NCBI RefSeq assembly: GCF_001921215.1
Contig: NZ_MSIF01000009.1
Coordinates: 62,001-126,000, forward strand
Length of the DNA stretch: 64,000 nucleotides
Origin: Actinophytocola xinjiangensis
GTDB lineage: Bacteria > Actinomycetota > Actinomycetes > Mycobacteriales > Pseudonocardiaceae
Direction: 5' to 3'
Every line of letters begins with the position of its first letter. Within the stretch, counting starts at the first letter, position 1. The translations under genes and the position numbers were made by a program. Of this stretch, positions 37,012 through 45,958 are shown piece by piece. The notes under the pieces are model-generated. The model was not told the origin of the DNA and searched no databases. It was given only the letters and a program-made list of their open reading frames with translations.

Positions 37012-37103
37012 GGGCCGCAAACCACCTGAGCACCGGCGCGGTGTAGCCGGGTGGACCGCAAAGACGATCATTGCCACCGGTTCGTGATCAGCAGGGCTGG
37101 CCC
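37012..37103 (+). ncRNA. Candidate c-di-GMP-I (GEMM)-like three-way-junction RNA
   Basis: P1 is GGGCC/GGCCC (37012-37016 with 37099-37103). Junction strand one reads GCAAA, leading into P2 CCACC/GGTGG (37022-37026 with 37050-37054), which is capped by an extra hairpin CACCG-GCG-CGGTG. Strand two reads ACCGCAAAGAC, then P3 GATCA/TGATC (37066-37070 with 37085-37089), and strand three reads AGCAGGGCT. GEMM-I aptamers have GGCAAACC, GACGCAAAGCC and AGCNGGGUU in this order. The P2 tetraloop and the P3 receptor are not conserved, so this may be a divergent or different class. TATGGT (37005-37010) could be its own -10. Confidence 0.42.
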
Positions 37104-37360
37104 CCTGGCGCGCGGAGATCGACTCGGAAGTTGAATCGAACGAATTGACACAAGCATTGCGGGACGTAGCCACCCGCTTTCACACTGCAGTGTCCTAAAC
37201 GCTGTAGTAGTCGATACTGAACGTGAATATCGGCGGATCCGACGTGACCCGTGACTCACTTAGGGTGAATTATCTCGGAAAGTTAACGCCACTATAACGA
37301 CCAGAAATGCGGCGCTGACCTGCGTAAACATCTCAATCGCACAGCTCGCGCAGGTGTTAC

Positions 37361-37376
37361 TGTGACCCACGTCACG
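37361..37376 (+). promoter_or_regulatory. CRP/GlxR-type cAMP receptor protein site
   Basis: TGTGACCCACGTCACG matches TGTGA-N6-TCACA at nine of ten conserved positions and contains a perfect GTGAC/GTCAC dyad. It lies 198 bp before the Rpf start. In M. tuberculosis, CRP (Rv3676) is known to bind and activate rpfA, so the same control is likely here. Confidence 0.65.
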
Positions 37377-37513
37377 CTTAGTTCGCCTTACCAACCCGGG
37401 TTTTGTTTACGTACCGTCGCTTCCGGTTGGCCCCGAACCAGCCAGTAGGAAAACCCGAGTGCCCGAAACGCCAAACCCGTCCGGCGGGCACCTGGAAGAT
37501 ATCCCCCGACTGA

Positions 37514-38272
<759 letters not shown>

Positions 38273-38316
38273 GCTGTCGCTAGAGCGTGAGCACGCCGTG
38301 ATCGGCGCTGCGTGAC

Positions 38317-38357
38317 GGAAGGGCTCCACTGCTATCCCCCGGCGGTGGAGCCCTTCC
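38317..38357. terminator. Bidirectional hairpin between rpf and mog-moaE
   Basis: A perfect 13-bp stem, GGAAGGGCTCCAC (38317-38329) with GTGGAGCCCTTCC (38345-38357), loop of 15 nt, in the spacer between convergent genes. No T run on either side. Likely a shared terminator. Confidence 0.7.
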
Positions 38358-38363
38358 ACACGT

Positions 38364-39371
38364 TCAAGGACAGTTGACCCATTCGTCCGTACCGTCGGTG
38401 AACCGCTGGTGCTTCCAGATCGGCAACCGGGCCTTCACCTCGTCCACCAACTCGGCGCACGCGGCGAACGCCTCCGCCCGGTGCTCGGCGGCGACCGCGC
38501 AGGCCAGCGCCACATCGCCGATGGCCAGCGCACCGATCCGGTGGCTGACCGCGACCGACCGCACCCCGGCGTGCCGGCCAGCGACCGCCGCCGCCACCTC
38601 CTCGATCACCGGCCCGGCACTCGGGTGACCCTCGTAGTCCAGGTCACGCACACCCCGGCCGCCGTCGTGGTCACGCACCACCCCGGCGAAGGTCACCACG
38701 GCCCCCGCCGCCGGATCGTCCACCAACGCCGCGTGCTCCTCGACCGACAGCGGCTCGTCGACCACCACGGCCCGCAGGACCCTGGCCGGCACGACCGCCG
38801 GAGCGGCCGGCAACGCCTCGGGCATCTCACCCGGTATCGGCGCCGGTTCGACAGCCGGTCCAGCGCCCGGCTTCACGGCCGGCACCACCCCGGCGCGGGG
38901 GTGGTCGCCGCCGTGGAGCTGGTCGACGGCGTGGTCGAGCACCCCGGCCAACACCCCGAGACCGTCGCGAACCCCGCCGGTCGAGCCCGGCAGGTTCACC
39001 ACCAGCGTCCGGCCGGCCACCCCGGCCAGGCCACGGGAGAGCACCGCCGTCGGCACGGCCGGCAGGCCGGCCGCCCGGATCGCGTCCGCCAGGCCCGGCA
39101 CCTCGTGCTCGATGACCTGGGCGGTCATCTCCGGGGTCCGGTCGGTCGGCGTCAGGCCAGTGCCACCGGTGGTGAGCACCACGTCCACCCCGGCGGCCAC
39201 CGCCGCCCGCAGTGCGGCCAGCACCGGCTCGCCGTCCGGCACGACCTCGGGCGCGCCGACCTGGTAGCCGCGCCGGGACAGCCAGTCCACGATCAGCGGG
39301 CCGGTGCGGTCGGAGTACACGCCGGCGGCCGCGCGGTTGGACGCGGTCACCACGCGAGCCGTGCGGGTCAT
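38364..39371 (-). CDS. Fused molybdopterin adenylyltransferase (Mog/MoaB) - molybdopterin synthase large subunit (MoaE)
   Basis: A 335-aa fusion acting in two steps of molybdenum cofactor synthesis. Residues about 1-150 are a MoaB/Mog domain with LTTGGTGLTPTDRTPE, the substrate-binding loop, and NLPGSTGGV. A Pro/Ala-rich linker follows. Residues about 200-335 are MoaE with FAGVVRDHDGG, LDYEGHPSA, SHRIGALAIGD and the catalytic region DEVKARLPIWKHQRF. In M. tuberculosis mog and moaE2 are separate genes. ATG start, 4-nt overlap with moaC. The frame is open upstream but that part is a shadow of moaC. Confidence 0.92.
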   Translation of the reverse strand: MTRTARVVTASNRAAAGVYSDRTGPLIVDWLSRRGYQVGAPEVVPDGEPVLAALRAAVAAGVDVVLTTGGTGLTPTDRTPEMTAQVIEHEVPGLADAIRAAGLPAVPTAVLSRGLAGVAGRTLVVNLPGSTGGVRDGLGVLAGVLDHAVDQLHGGDHPRAGVVPAVKPGAGPAVEPAPIPGEMPEALPAAPAVVPARVLRAVVVDEPLSVEEHAALVDDPAAGAVVTFAGVVRDHDGGRGVRDLDYEGHPSAGPVIEEVAAAVAGRHAGVRSVAVSHRIGALAIGDVALACAVAAEHRAEAFAACAELVDEVKARLPIWKHQRFTDGTDEWVNCP

Positions 39372-39847
39372 CGGCCCTCCGGTCGGGTCCAGGTGCCGGT
39401 CTTGCCGCCGTCCTTGCGTTCGACACGCACGGCGTCCAGCACGGCCGCCGGGTCGACGGCCTTGATCATGTCGTGCAGGGTGAGGCCGGCGACCGCCACC
39501 GCGGTCAGCGCCTCCATCTCCACGCCGGTCCGGTCGGTGGTGCGCACCGTGGCGGTGATGTCGACCCCGTCGTCGCCGACGGTCAGCTCGACCGCCACGC
39601 CGGACAGGGCGATCGGGTGGCACAGCGGTACCAGGTCCGGGGTGCGTTTGGCGCCCATGATGCCGGCGATCCGCGCGGCGGCCAGCGCGTCGCCCTTCTT
39701 CAGGCCGTTGGACCGCAGCAGGCCCACGACCTCGGCCGTGGTCCGCACGGTCCCGGTGGCCACCGCGACCCGCGCGGACGCCTCCTTGCCGCTCACGTCC
39801 ACCATGCGCGCGGCCCCCGAGGGGTCCACGTGTGTCAGTTCACCCAC
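39368..39847 (-). CDS. moaC: Cyclic pyranopterin monophosphate synthase
   Basis: Molybdenum cofactor enzyme making cPMP from the MoaA product, 159 aa. Typical family strings are MVDVSGKEASARVAVATG at the N-terminus, GIMGAKRTPDLVPLCHPI around the active site, and the EMEALTAVAVAGLTLHDMIKAVD helix. GTG start. It is translationally coupled to the Mog-MoaE gene by a 4-nt overlap and lies 13 bp downstream of malic enzyme. Confidence 0.96.
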   Translation of the reverse strand: MGELTHVDPSGAARMVDVSGKEASARVAVATGTVRTTAEVVGLLRSNGLKKGDALAAARIAGIMGAKRTPDLVPLCHPIALSGVAVELTVGDDGVDITATVRTTDRTGVEMEALTAVAVAGLTLHDMIKAVDPAAVLDAVRVERKDGGKTGTWTRPEGR

Positions 39848-39860
39848 GAGCCAATGCTAG

Positions 39861-41249
39861 TTACCTGGCCGGCGCCGCCGCCCTGGCCACCGCCTCGGCG
39901 ACCGCCGGGGCCACCGCCGAGTCGAACACGCTGGGCACGATGAACGACGCGTTGAGCCGGTCGCCGTCGACCACGTCGGCCACCGCGTCGGCCGCCGCCA
40001 GCAGCATCTCGTCGGTGATGCCGTTGGCCTGGGCGTCGAGCAGCCCGCGGAACACGCCGGGGAAGGCCAGCACGTTGTTGATCTGGTTCGGGTAGTCGCT
40101 GCGCCCGGTGGCCACGATCGCCGCGTGCCGCTGGGCCTCCAGCGGGTCGATCTCCGGGTCGGGGTTGGCCAGGGCGAAGACCACCGCGTCGCCGGCCATC
40201 GTGGCGACCGCGTCGGCGCCGAACAGGTTGGGCGCCGACACCCCGATGAACACGTCCGCCCCGACCAGCGCGTCGGTCAGCGAGCCGGTGCGGCGGTCGG
40301 CGTTCGTGTGCTCGGCGATCCAGGCCAGGTTGGGGTCCATGCCCTCCCGGTCGGGGTGCACGATGCCGTTGATGTCGACCTGGAGCACGTCGCCGGGCTT
40401 CTTGTGCAGCAGCAGCCGGGTGATCGCCGAGCCGGCGGCGCCCGCGCCGCAGACCACGATCTTGCAGTCCGACAGCTCCTTGCCGACGACCCGCAGGGCG
40501 TTGCGCAGCGCGGCGACCACGACGATCGCCGTGCCGTGCTGGTCGTCGTGGAAGACCGGGATGTCGAGCAGGTCACGCAGCCGGGCCTCGATCTCGAAGC
40601 AGCGCGGCGCGGCGATGTCCTCCAGGTTGATGCCGCCGTAGACCGGGGCGATCAGCTGGACGGCGCGGATGATCTCGTCGGTGTCCTGGGTGTCCAGGCA
40701 CACCGGCCAGGCGTCGACCCCGGCGAACTTCTTGAACAGCGCCGCCTTGCCCTCCATCACCGGCAGCGCGGCCGCCGGCCCCAGGTTGCCCAGGCCCAGC
40801 ACGGCCGAGCCGTCGGTGACCACGGCGACGGTGTTGCGCTTGATGGTCAGCCGGCGCGCGTCGTAGGGGTTCTCGGCGATGGCCTGGCAGATCCGGGCGA
40901 CACCGGGGGTGTACGCGCGGGACAGGTCGTCGCGGTTCTTGATGGCCACCTTGGAGGAGATCTCGATCTTGCCGCCGAGGTGGATCAGGAACGTGCGGTC
41001 CGAGACCTTGCGCACCGCGACCCCTGGCAGCTGCTCCAGCGCGGTGGTGATGTCGCGGGCGTGCTCGTCGGAGTGGGTGTTGGCGGTGAGGTCGACGACG
41101 ATGCGGTCGGCGTGCGACTCGACGACGTCGAAGGCGGTGATCACGCCGCCCGCCCGGCCGACGGCCGCCGCCAGGTCGCCGGCGGCACTGGCCGACGGCG
41201 GCGCCTCGACACGGATGGTGATGGAGTAGCCCGGCCCGGGAACTGGCAT
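39861..41249 (-). CDS. NAD(P)-dependent malic enzyme with N-terminal ACT domain
   Basis: Decarboxylates malate to pyruvate with NAD(P), 462 aa. An ACT-like regulatory domain (about 1-90, [37 protein letters not shown]) precedes the catalytic part with the active-site [41 protein letters not shown] and NAD loop [16 protein letters not shown], ending with the ALANPDPEI and IVPSVFD segments. It has the small bacterial malic enzyme layout plus the ACT domain, which suggests amino-acid or acyl regulation. ATG is 2 bp after the small EHPVTE gene; no Shine-Dalgarno, so it is probably coupled to it. Confidence 0.95.
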   Translation of the reverse strand: MPVPGPGYSITIRVEAPPSASAAGDLAAAVGRAGGVITAFDVVESHADRIVVDLTANTHSDEHARDITTALEQLPGVAVRKVSDRTFLIHLGGKIEISSKVAIKNRDDLSRAYTPGVARICQAIAENPYDARRLTIKRNTVAVVTDGSAVLGLGNLGPAAALPVMEGKAALFKKFAGVDAWPVCLDTQDTDEIIRAVQLIAPVYGGINLEDIAAPRCFEIEARLRDLLDIPVFHDDQHGTAIVVVAALRNALRVVGKELSDCKIVVCGAGAAGSAITRLLLHKKPGDVLQVDINGIVHPDREGMDPNLAWIAEHTNADRRTGSLTDALVGADVFIGVSAPNLFGADAVATMAGDAVVFALANPDPEIDPLEAQRHAAIVATGRSDYPNQINNVLAFPGVFRGLLDAQANGITDEMLLAAADAVADVVDGDRLNASFIVPSVFDSAVAPAVAEAVARAAAPAR

Positions 41250-41251
41250 GA

Positions 41252-41428
41252 CTACTTGTTGATCTCGGTGACCGGGTGCTCGTAGCCGAGGTCCTCGGCG
41301 GTGAGCGGGAAGCTGAGGTCGCCGTAGGGGGACAGCGCGCCCTGCCGGTCGGCGGCCAGTTCGGTCACCGGGTGTTCGACCTCCGGCCAGGTCGGATCGA
41401 TACGGTGCGAACGCTTGGCCTTCGCCAC
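41252..41428 (-). CDS. Small protein with duplicated EHPVTE motif (58 aa)
   Basis: Unrecognised small protein directly upstream of malic enzyme. GTG start has GGAGGG 4 nt upstream, and the product begins VAKAKRSHRIDPTWPEV. It contains EHPVTEL near residue 18 and EHPVTEI at the very end, with a Pro/Gly-rich middle (GALSPYGDLSFPLTAEDLGY). No signal, no membrane helix. The order and 2-bp gap imply co-translation with malic enzyme. A codon-supported open frame and the clear ribosome site favour a real gene; no function is proposed. Confidence 0.7.
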   Translation of the reverse strand: MAKAKRSHRIDPTWPEVEHPVTELAADRQGALSPYGDLSFPLTAEDLGYEHPVTEINK

Positions 41429-41514
41429 GGGGCCCTCCATCAACTACACGGCATGACGGGCCTTGAGGCTACCGGACCCATGCTCCGGTCCGAGCGCGCG
41501 TATACCGTGGTCAC

Positions 41515-43824
41515 GTGCCCGCCGTCCCGCTCACCGAGTGGCTGCGCGGTCAGGACGACCAGTTGCTGGCCGACCTGCTGCGCGCGCGCCCCGACCTGGC
41601 CACGCCGCCGCCCGCCGACCTGGCGGTTCTGGCGGCGCGGGCCGGTAGCCGCGCGTCGGTGAGCCGGGCGGCCGAGGGCCTGGACACGTTCACCCTGGCC
41701 GTGCTGGACGCGCTGGTCGTGGCCGACGCCGACCGGGAGCCGGTCACCCGGGCCGAGGTCGAGGCCCTGGTCGGGCCGGGCGCGCCGGCGAGCCGGGTGC
41801 GAGCGGCGCTCGATCAGCTCAGCCGGCTGGCGCTGGCCTGGGGGCCGCCCGAGGAGCTGTCGGTGGTGCCGGCGGCGCGAGAGGCCGGCGGGCTGTACCC
41901 GGCGGGGCTGGGGCAGCCGTCGGCGGCGTTGGTGGACGTCGACGTGGCGGAGGTGGTGGCCGGGCTCGCGGAGGCCGACCGGCGGTTGCTGACGGCGTTG
42001 GCGCACGGGTCCTCGCCGGTGGGGCGGACCAGGGACGCGGCGGTGGTGGTCCCGCTGGAGCGCGCGCAGACGCCCGTGCAGCGGCTGCTGGCGATGGGGT
42101 TGCTGCTGCGCCGGGACGCGGAGAACGTCGAGCTGCCGCGCCAGGTCGGGCTCGCGCTGCGCGGCGACAGTCCTTTAGGGACGGTCCGGCTGGACGAACC
42201 GGTGCCGCGCGAGGTCTCACACTCCAATGTGGACGCGACAGGCGCCGGCGAGGTGCTGGAAATCCTGCGCCGCACGGAAAAGCTCATCGAGCTGTGGTCC
42301 GAGGAACCGGCGACCGTACTCAAGGCCGGCGGTCTTGGCGTACGCGACGTGCGCCGCCTGGCCCGCGAACTGGACACCGACGACCGGGGCGCGTCGTTCG
42401 TCGTCGAACTGGCCTTCGGCGCCGGCATGATCGCCGACAGCGCCACCGCCACCAACCCGGAGTGGATGCCCACCACCGTCGTCGACCCGTGGCTGGTGGC
42501 CTCCCCCGCCAACCGCTGGGCCACGCTGGCCGCCGCCTGGCTCGACCTGCCCCGGCTGCCGGGCCTGGCCGGCCTGCGCGACGCCAAGGACAAGGTCCTC
42601 GCCCCGCTGTCCGACGACCTGCGCCGCGCGCCCGCCCCCGCCGAACGCCGCCGGGTGCTCGCCGCCCTCGCCGAACTGCCGCCCGGCGCCGGCATCGCCG
42701 ACCCGGACGAACTGGCCGAGGTCCTCGCCTGGCGGGCGCCCCGGCGCGGCGGCCGGCTGCGCGACGAGATCGTCCGCTGGACGCTGCACGAGGCCACCGC
42801 CTTGGGCGTGGTCGCCCTCGGCGCCATCACCACCGCCGGCCGGACCCTGCTGGCCGACGGCCCGGCGCAGGCCGCCAAGGCCATGGCCGAGTCGATGCCC
42901 GAGCCGGTCGACCACGTCCTGGTGCAGGCCGACCTGACCGTCGTGGCCCCCGGGCCGCTGGAGCCGACCCTGGCCGTGGACATGGCGCAGGTCGCCGACG
43001 TCGAGTCGGCCGGCAGCGCCACCGTCTACCGGGTCACCGAGCAGTCGGTCCGACGCGCCCTGGACGCCGGGCGCTCGGCCCAGGACCTGCACGAACTGTT
43101 CACCACGAAGTCCCGCACCCCGGTCCCGCAGGGGCTGACCTACCTCATCGACGACGTCGCCCGCCGCCACGGCCGGCTGCGCGGCGGCCCCGCCGCCTGC
43201 TTCCTGCGCTGCGACGACCCGGTGCTGCTGGCCGAGGTCGCCGCCCACCCGCTGGCCGCCCGGCTGGAGCTGCGGCGGATCGCGCCGACGGTCGTGGTCA
43301 GCCCGCTGCCGCTGGCCGACGTGCTCGACGAACTGCGCGGCGCCGGCTTCGCCCCGGCCGCCGAGGGCGCCGACGGCCAGGTCATCGACCTGCGCCAGAC
43401 CGGCCACCGGCTGCCGGCCACCCAGTCCGCGCGGGCGCGCCGCGCCGGGCTGCCCAACCCGCCCAGCATCGAACGGCTGCGCGACATCGTGGCCCAGGTC
43501 CGCGCCAGCGACACCGCCGCCGCGACCCGCCGGGGCCGCACCGTCTCGCTGACCTCCGGCGGCGGCGTCGCCGACACGTCCGCGACGCTCGCGCTGCTGC
43601 GCGAGGCCATCGAGCGCAACGGCCACGTGCTGATCGACTTCGTGGACGCGCGCGGCGTGGCCAGCCAGCGGGTGGTGACGCCCTTCCGGGTCGGCGGCGG
43701 CGTGCTGGAGGGCCGGGACGTGGTCGACCAGGTCGGCAACCAGGCCGGCGACCAGGCCAGCGAGACCGTGCGCCAGTACCCGCTGCACCGCATCACGTCC
43801 GCGTCGCTGATCGCCACGAACTGA
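41515..43824 (+). CDS. XPB/Ssl2-like helicase-associated protein (Rv0862c-type)
   Basis: 769-aa protein homologous to M. tuberculosis Rv0862c, which lies next to XPB there; annotated as a helicase C-terminal/XPB-like domain protein. Only the early region is compact and Leu-rich (PLTEWLRGQDDQLLADLLRARPDL, winged-helix-like); the C-terminal third ends with a wing-like domain (HVLIDFVDARGVASQRVVTPFRVGGGVLEGRD). No Walker A motif is seen, so it is not itself a motor. GTG start. A 12-bp hairpin overlaps the stop codon. Its expected partner XPB is at 55376, with conservon and importer genes between. Confidence 0.85.
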   Translation: MPAVPLTEWLRGQDDQLLADLLRARPDLATPPPADLAVLAARAGSRASVSRAAEGLDTFTLAVLDALVVADADREPVTRAEVEALVGPGAPASRVRAALDQLSRLALAWGPPEELSVVPAAREAGGLYPAGLGQPSAALVDVDVAEVVAGLAEADRRLLTALAHGSSPVGRTRDAAVVVPLERAQTPVQRLLAMGLLLRRDAENVELPRQVGLALRGDSPLGTVRLDEPVPREVSHSNVDATGAGEVLEILRRTEKLIELWSEEPATVLKAGGLGVRDVRRLARELDTDDRGASFVVELAFGAGMIADSATATNPEWMPTTVVDPWLVASPANRWATLAAAWLDLPRLPGLAGLRDAKDKVLAPLSDDLRRAPAPAERRRVLAALAELPPGAGIADPDELAEVLAWRAPRRGGRLRDEIVRWTLHEATALGVVALGAITTAGRTLLADGPAQAAKAMAESMPEPVDHVLVQADLTVVAPGPLEPTLAVDMAQVADVESAGSATVYRVTEQSVRRALDAGRSAQDLHELFTTKSRTPVPQGLTYLIDDVARRHGRLRGGPAACFLRCDDPVLLAEVAAHPLAARLELRRIAPTVVVSPLPLADVLDELRGAGFAPAAEGADGQVIDLRQTGHRLPATQSARARRAGLPNPPSIERLRDIVAQVRASDTAAATRRGRTVSLTSGGGVADTSATLALLREAIERNGHVLIDFVDARGVASQRVVTPFRVGGGVLEGRDVVDQVGNQAGDQASETVRQYPLHRITSASLIATN

Positions 43825-43863
43825 GAACCGCTCGCGCCCTCGACGACGGCACGAGCGGTTCTC
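43823..43863 (+). terminator. Hairpin overlapping the stop codon
   Basis: GAGAACCGCTCG (43823-43834) pairs with CGAGCGGTTCTC (43852-43863), 12 perfect pairs, loop 17 nt. The TGA stop (43822-43824) is at the 5' foot of the stem. No T tract. Probable terminator and 3'-end protector of the helicase-partner mRNA. Confidence 0.7.
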
Positions 43864-43888
43864 GAGACTCCGGGCGCACATTCAGCGC

Positions 43889-44164
43889 ATGAGCGGTGAC
43901 GATCGGCGCACGAGCCACCAGCGACTCCGGCTGCTGCGCGCCGACTTCCTCGATCGCGCCGACGTCATCGACGGCGGGGTGCGCAAGCTCCTCGCCGACC
44001 TCGACCTCGACAGCTTCGGCGAGGACCGCGAACGCATGCTCGACGCGCTGATGGGCATCAGCCGGGCCGCCGACGCGCTGCGGGCGCTGGCCAGGGGCGA
44101 TCTCACCGAGGCCGACGAGGCCACCAGCTCCATGGCCTACTACGCACGACGCGCCCTGGGGTGA
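43889..44164 (+). CDS. Small helical hypothetical protein (91 aa)
   Basis: 91 residues with high helix propensity and charged surfaces (SHQRLRLLRADFLDRADVIDGGVRKLLADLDLDSFGEDRERMLDALMGISRAADALRAL), predicted as a soluble helical bundle. Unrecognised. M. tuberculosis Rv0863 is a small protein in the same neighbourhood (next to Rv0862c), but orthology is not certain. ATG start, 64 bp after the preceding gene. The stop codon forms the loop of a 15-bp hairpin. Confidence 0.65.
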   Translation: MSGDDRRTSHQRLRLLRADFLDRADVIDGGVRKLLADLDLDSFGEDRERMLDALMGISRAADALRALARGDLTEADEATSSMAYYARRALG

Positions 44165-44179
44165 CCCCAGGGCGCGTCG
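44147..44179. terminator. 15-bp hairpin with the stop codon as its loop
   Basis: CGACGCGCCCTGGGG (44147-44161) pairs perfectly with CCCCAGGGCGCGTCG (44165-44179); the loop is exactly TGA, the stop codon of the small helical gene. It sits 16 bp before the end of the convergent GTPase gene. No T run; likely a bidirectional terminator. Confidence 0.75.
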
Positions 44180-44195
44180 CGTCAGGTACGGGAGA

Positions 44196-44807
44196 TCAGC
44201 CCGCGCGGGCCGACATCCGCTGGTGCATCGCGTGCTCCACCAGCGTGATCAGTGTTTCCTTGGTGGACTCCCGGTCGCGGGCGTCGCAGGTGACCACCGG
44301 GACCGTCTGGTCGATCGTGAGCGCGTCACGCACGTCGTCGACCCGGTGGTGCAGGACCCGGTCGAAGCAGTTGATCGCCACCACGTAGGGCAGCTGGCGG
44401 TCCTCGAAGAAGTCGATGGAGGCGAACGCGTCCGCCAGCCGGCGGGTGTCGACCAGCACCACCGCGCCAATCGCGCCGCGCACCAGGTCGTCCCACATGA
44501 ACCAGAACCGGTGCTGGCCGGGCGTGCCGAACAGGTAGAGGATCAGGTCGCTGTCCAGCGACACACGGCCGAAGTCCATCGCCACCGTGGTGGTGACCTT
44601 GTTCGGCGTGTTGGACAGGTCGTCGACGTCGACACTGGCCTCGGTCATGACGGCCTCGGTGGTCAGCGGAACGATTTCCGACACCGAACCGACAAGAGTC
44701 GTCTTACCGACCCCGAACCCGCCGGCGACGACGATCTTGGCCGAAGTCGTCGGCTGCGGTGCCGCCGCGCCACGCGGGCTGTGGGGACTAGAGCCTGCGG
44801 AGACCAC
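44196..44807 (-). CDS. Conservon GTP-binding protein (CvnD/MglA-like)
   Basis: Small GTPase of 203 aa, last gene of the conservon. P-loop GGFGVGKTT (about 29-37), switch region with PNKVTTTVAMDFG, G3-like LFGTPGQHRF (the Gly-Gln pair typical of this Arf/MglA-like group), and NCFDR as the NKxD position. N-terminal 20 residues are Ser/Pro rich. In Streptomyces, CvnD proteins associate with the roadblock and DUF742 proteins and control development. The GTG start overlaps the DUF742 gene by 20 nt. Confidence 0.9.
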   Translation of the reverse strand: MVSAGSSPHSPRGAAAPQPTTSAKIVVAGGFGVGKTTLVGSVSEIVPLTTEAVMTEASVDVDDLSNTPNKVTTTVAMDFGRVSLDSDLILYLFGTPGQHRFWFMWDDLVRGAIGAVVLVDTRRLADAFASIDFFEDRQLPYVVAINCFDRVLHHRVDDVRDALTIDQTVPVVTCDARDRESTKETLITLVEHAMHQRMSARAG

Positions 44808-45414
44808 TGAGCACCCTTTCCATGAATTCGATCGACGGCCGGTCGCCGACGACCATGCCGCTCTGGTGGATCAGGACCAGGCCCATCCCGGCCATGTCCC
44901 CGATCAACACCTTCGCGACGCCGAGTGGCAGTCGCAGATGTGCCGCCACCTCCGCGACCGACCTGGTGTCCAGACACAGCCCGCAGATCGACCGGTGCTC
45001 CGGGAGCACCGCCGCGTCCGGGGCCTTCCCCCGTTCGCTGGTGGATACCAGCGCCTCGATCGCAAGATCATAGTCGGACCGGGTTCGGCCGCCTGTCTTG
45101 GTGTACGGGCGAACCAGCGAGCCACTGTCGCGGCCGCCGCCCATGTCACCGAGCAGGTCCGGGCTGCTGTTGAACACCCCGCTGTTGAAGACCCCACTGT
45201 TGAAGACACCGCTGTTGTAGCCGCTGTCCTCGTTGGGACCGACGGTGGGGATCTCCTTGCTGTCCCACGCGGACTGCGCCGGAATCCCCGAGTCGCCGTA
45301 CAGCGTGGCACCCGGACCACCGAAGAGCCTGGCCCGGAACCCGTCGACGTCGAACCTGTTGGGCGCGTCACCGACGTCGTGCTCGGGGAGGTCCTCCCAG
45401 CCTTTTTCCGGCAT
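44788..45414 (-). CDS. DUF742 conservon protein (CvnC) with NSGVF repeats
   Basis: 208-aa protein. The DUF742 domain occupies about residues 100-208 (SLVRPYTKTGGRTRSDYDLAIEALVS ... HRSICGLCLDTRSVAEVAAHLRLPLGVAKVLIGDMAGMGLVLIH), with a winged-helix-like appearance. Before it is an unusual N-terminal region with at least three tandem NSGVF pentapeptides (15-bp repeats near 45165-45222). ATG 45414 is preceded by GGAGGCAGG and is preferred over earlier in-frame starts. Family members are expected to act in the conservon complex on membranes. Confidence 0.85.
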   Translation of the reverse strand: MPEKGWEDLPEHDVGDAPNRFDVDGFRARLFGGPGATLYGDSGIPAQSAWDSKEIPTVGPNEDSGYNSGVFNSGVFNSGVFNSSPDLLGDMGGGRDSGSLVRPYTKTGGRTRSDYDLAIEALVSTSERGKAPDAAVLPEHRSICGLCLDTRSVAEVAAHLRLPLGVAKVLIGDMAGMGLVLIHQSGMVVGDRPSIEFMERVLSGLRRL

Positions 45415-45532
45415 CTCTACCTGCCTCCGCTCTGACTCTCCGGCGCGCGGCATTCGTCGCTGTAGGTGTCCCCGAGACGGTCGCATGGGGCCCAGCCTCC
45501 GCTGTATCTCCGCGCCCTCGCGGTTAGCACGA

Positions 45533-45958
45533 TTACCTGCGCTGTGCGCCCTGTAGCTGCGCACGCAATTCCGGAGTCATCTGCTGGCCGACCCGCTCGA
45601 CCAGCAGCGTCATCTCGTAGGCCACGAGCCCGATGTCGCAGTTGGGCGCGGCGAGCACCGCCAGACAGGACCCGTCGGAGATCGACATCAGGAACAGGTA
45701 CCCGCGGTCCATCTCGACCACGGTCTGGTTGACCCCACCGGCCTCGAAGCACCGCGCGGCGCCCTGGGTGAGGCTGACCAGGCCGGAGGACACCGCCGAC
45801 AACTGCTCGGCGCGGTCCCTCGGCAGGCCCTGGGAGCCGGCGAGGAGCAATCCGTCGGCGGACACGACGACGGCATGCGCCACGCCGGGTACCTGACGGA
45901 CGAAATCAGTGATCAGCCACCCGAAACTTCCGGGCTGGTTTGCGGACGCGGTCGTCAC
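45533..45958 (-). CDS. Roadblock/LC7 domain protein (CvnB)
   Basis: 141-aa single-domain protein: two alpha-beta-alpha halves with [32 protein letters not shown] as the roadblock signature. These proteins regulate the partner GTPase as activators or scaffolds. GTG start overlaps the kinase stop by 4 nt (GTGA). It precedes the DUF742 gene by a 118-bp gap, longer than the other spacings, in which no ORF is convincing. Confidence 0.92.
   Translation of the reverse strand: MTTASANQPGSFGWLITDFVRQVPGVAHAVVVSADGLLLAGSQGLPRDRAEQLSAVSSGLVSLTQGAARCFEAGGVNQTVVEMDRGYLFLMSISDGSCLAVLAAPNCDIGLVAYEMTLLVERVGQQMTPELRAQLQGAQRR

Noticed and set aside
37069-37090. tRNA-like T-arm (GGTTCG) in the rpf leader
   Set aside because: No matching acceptor, D or anticodon stems; the segment is better explained as P3 of the three-way junction.
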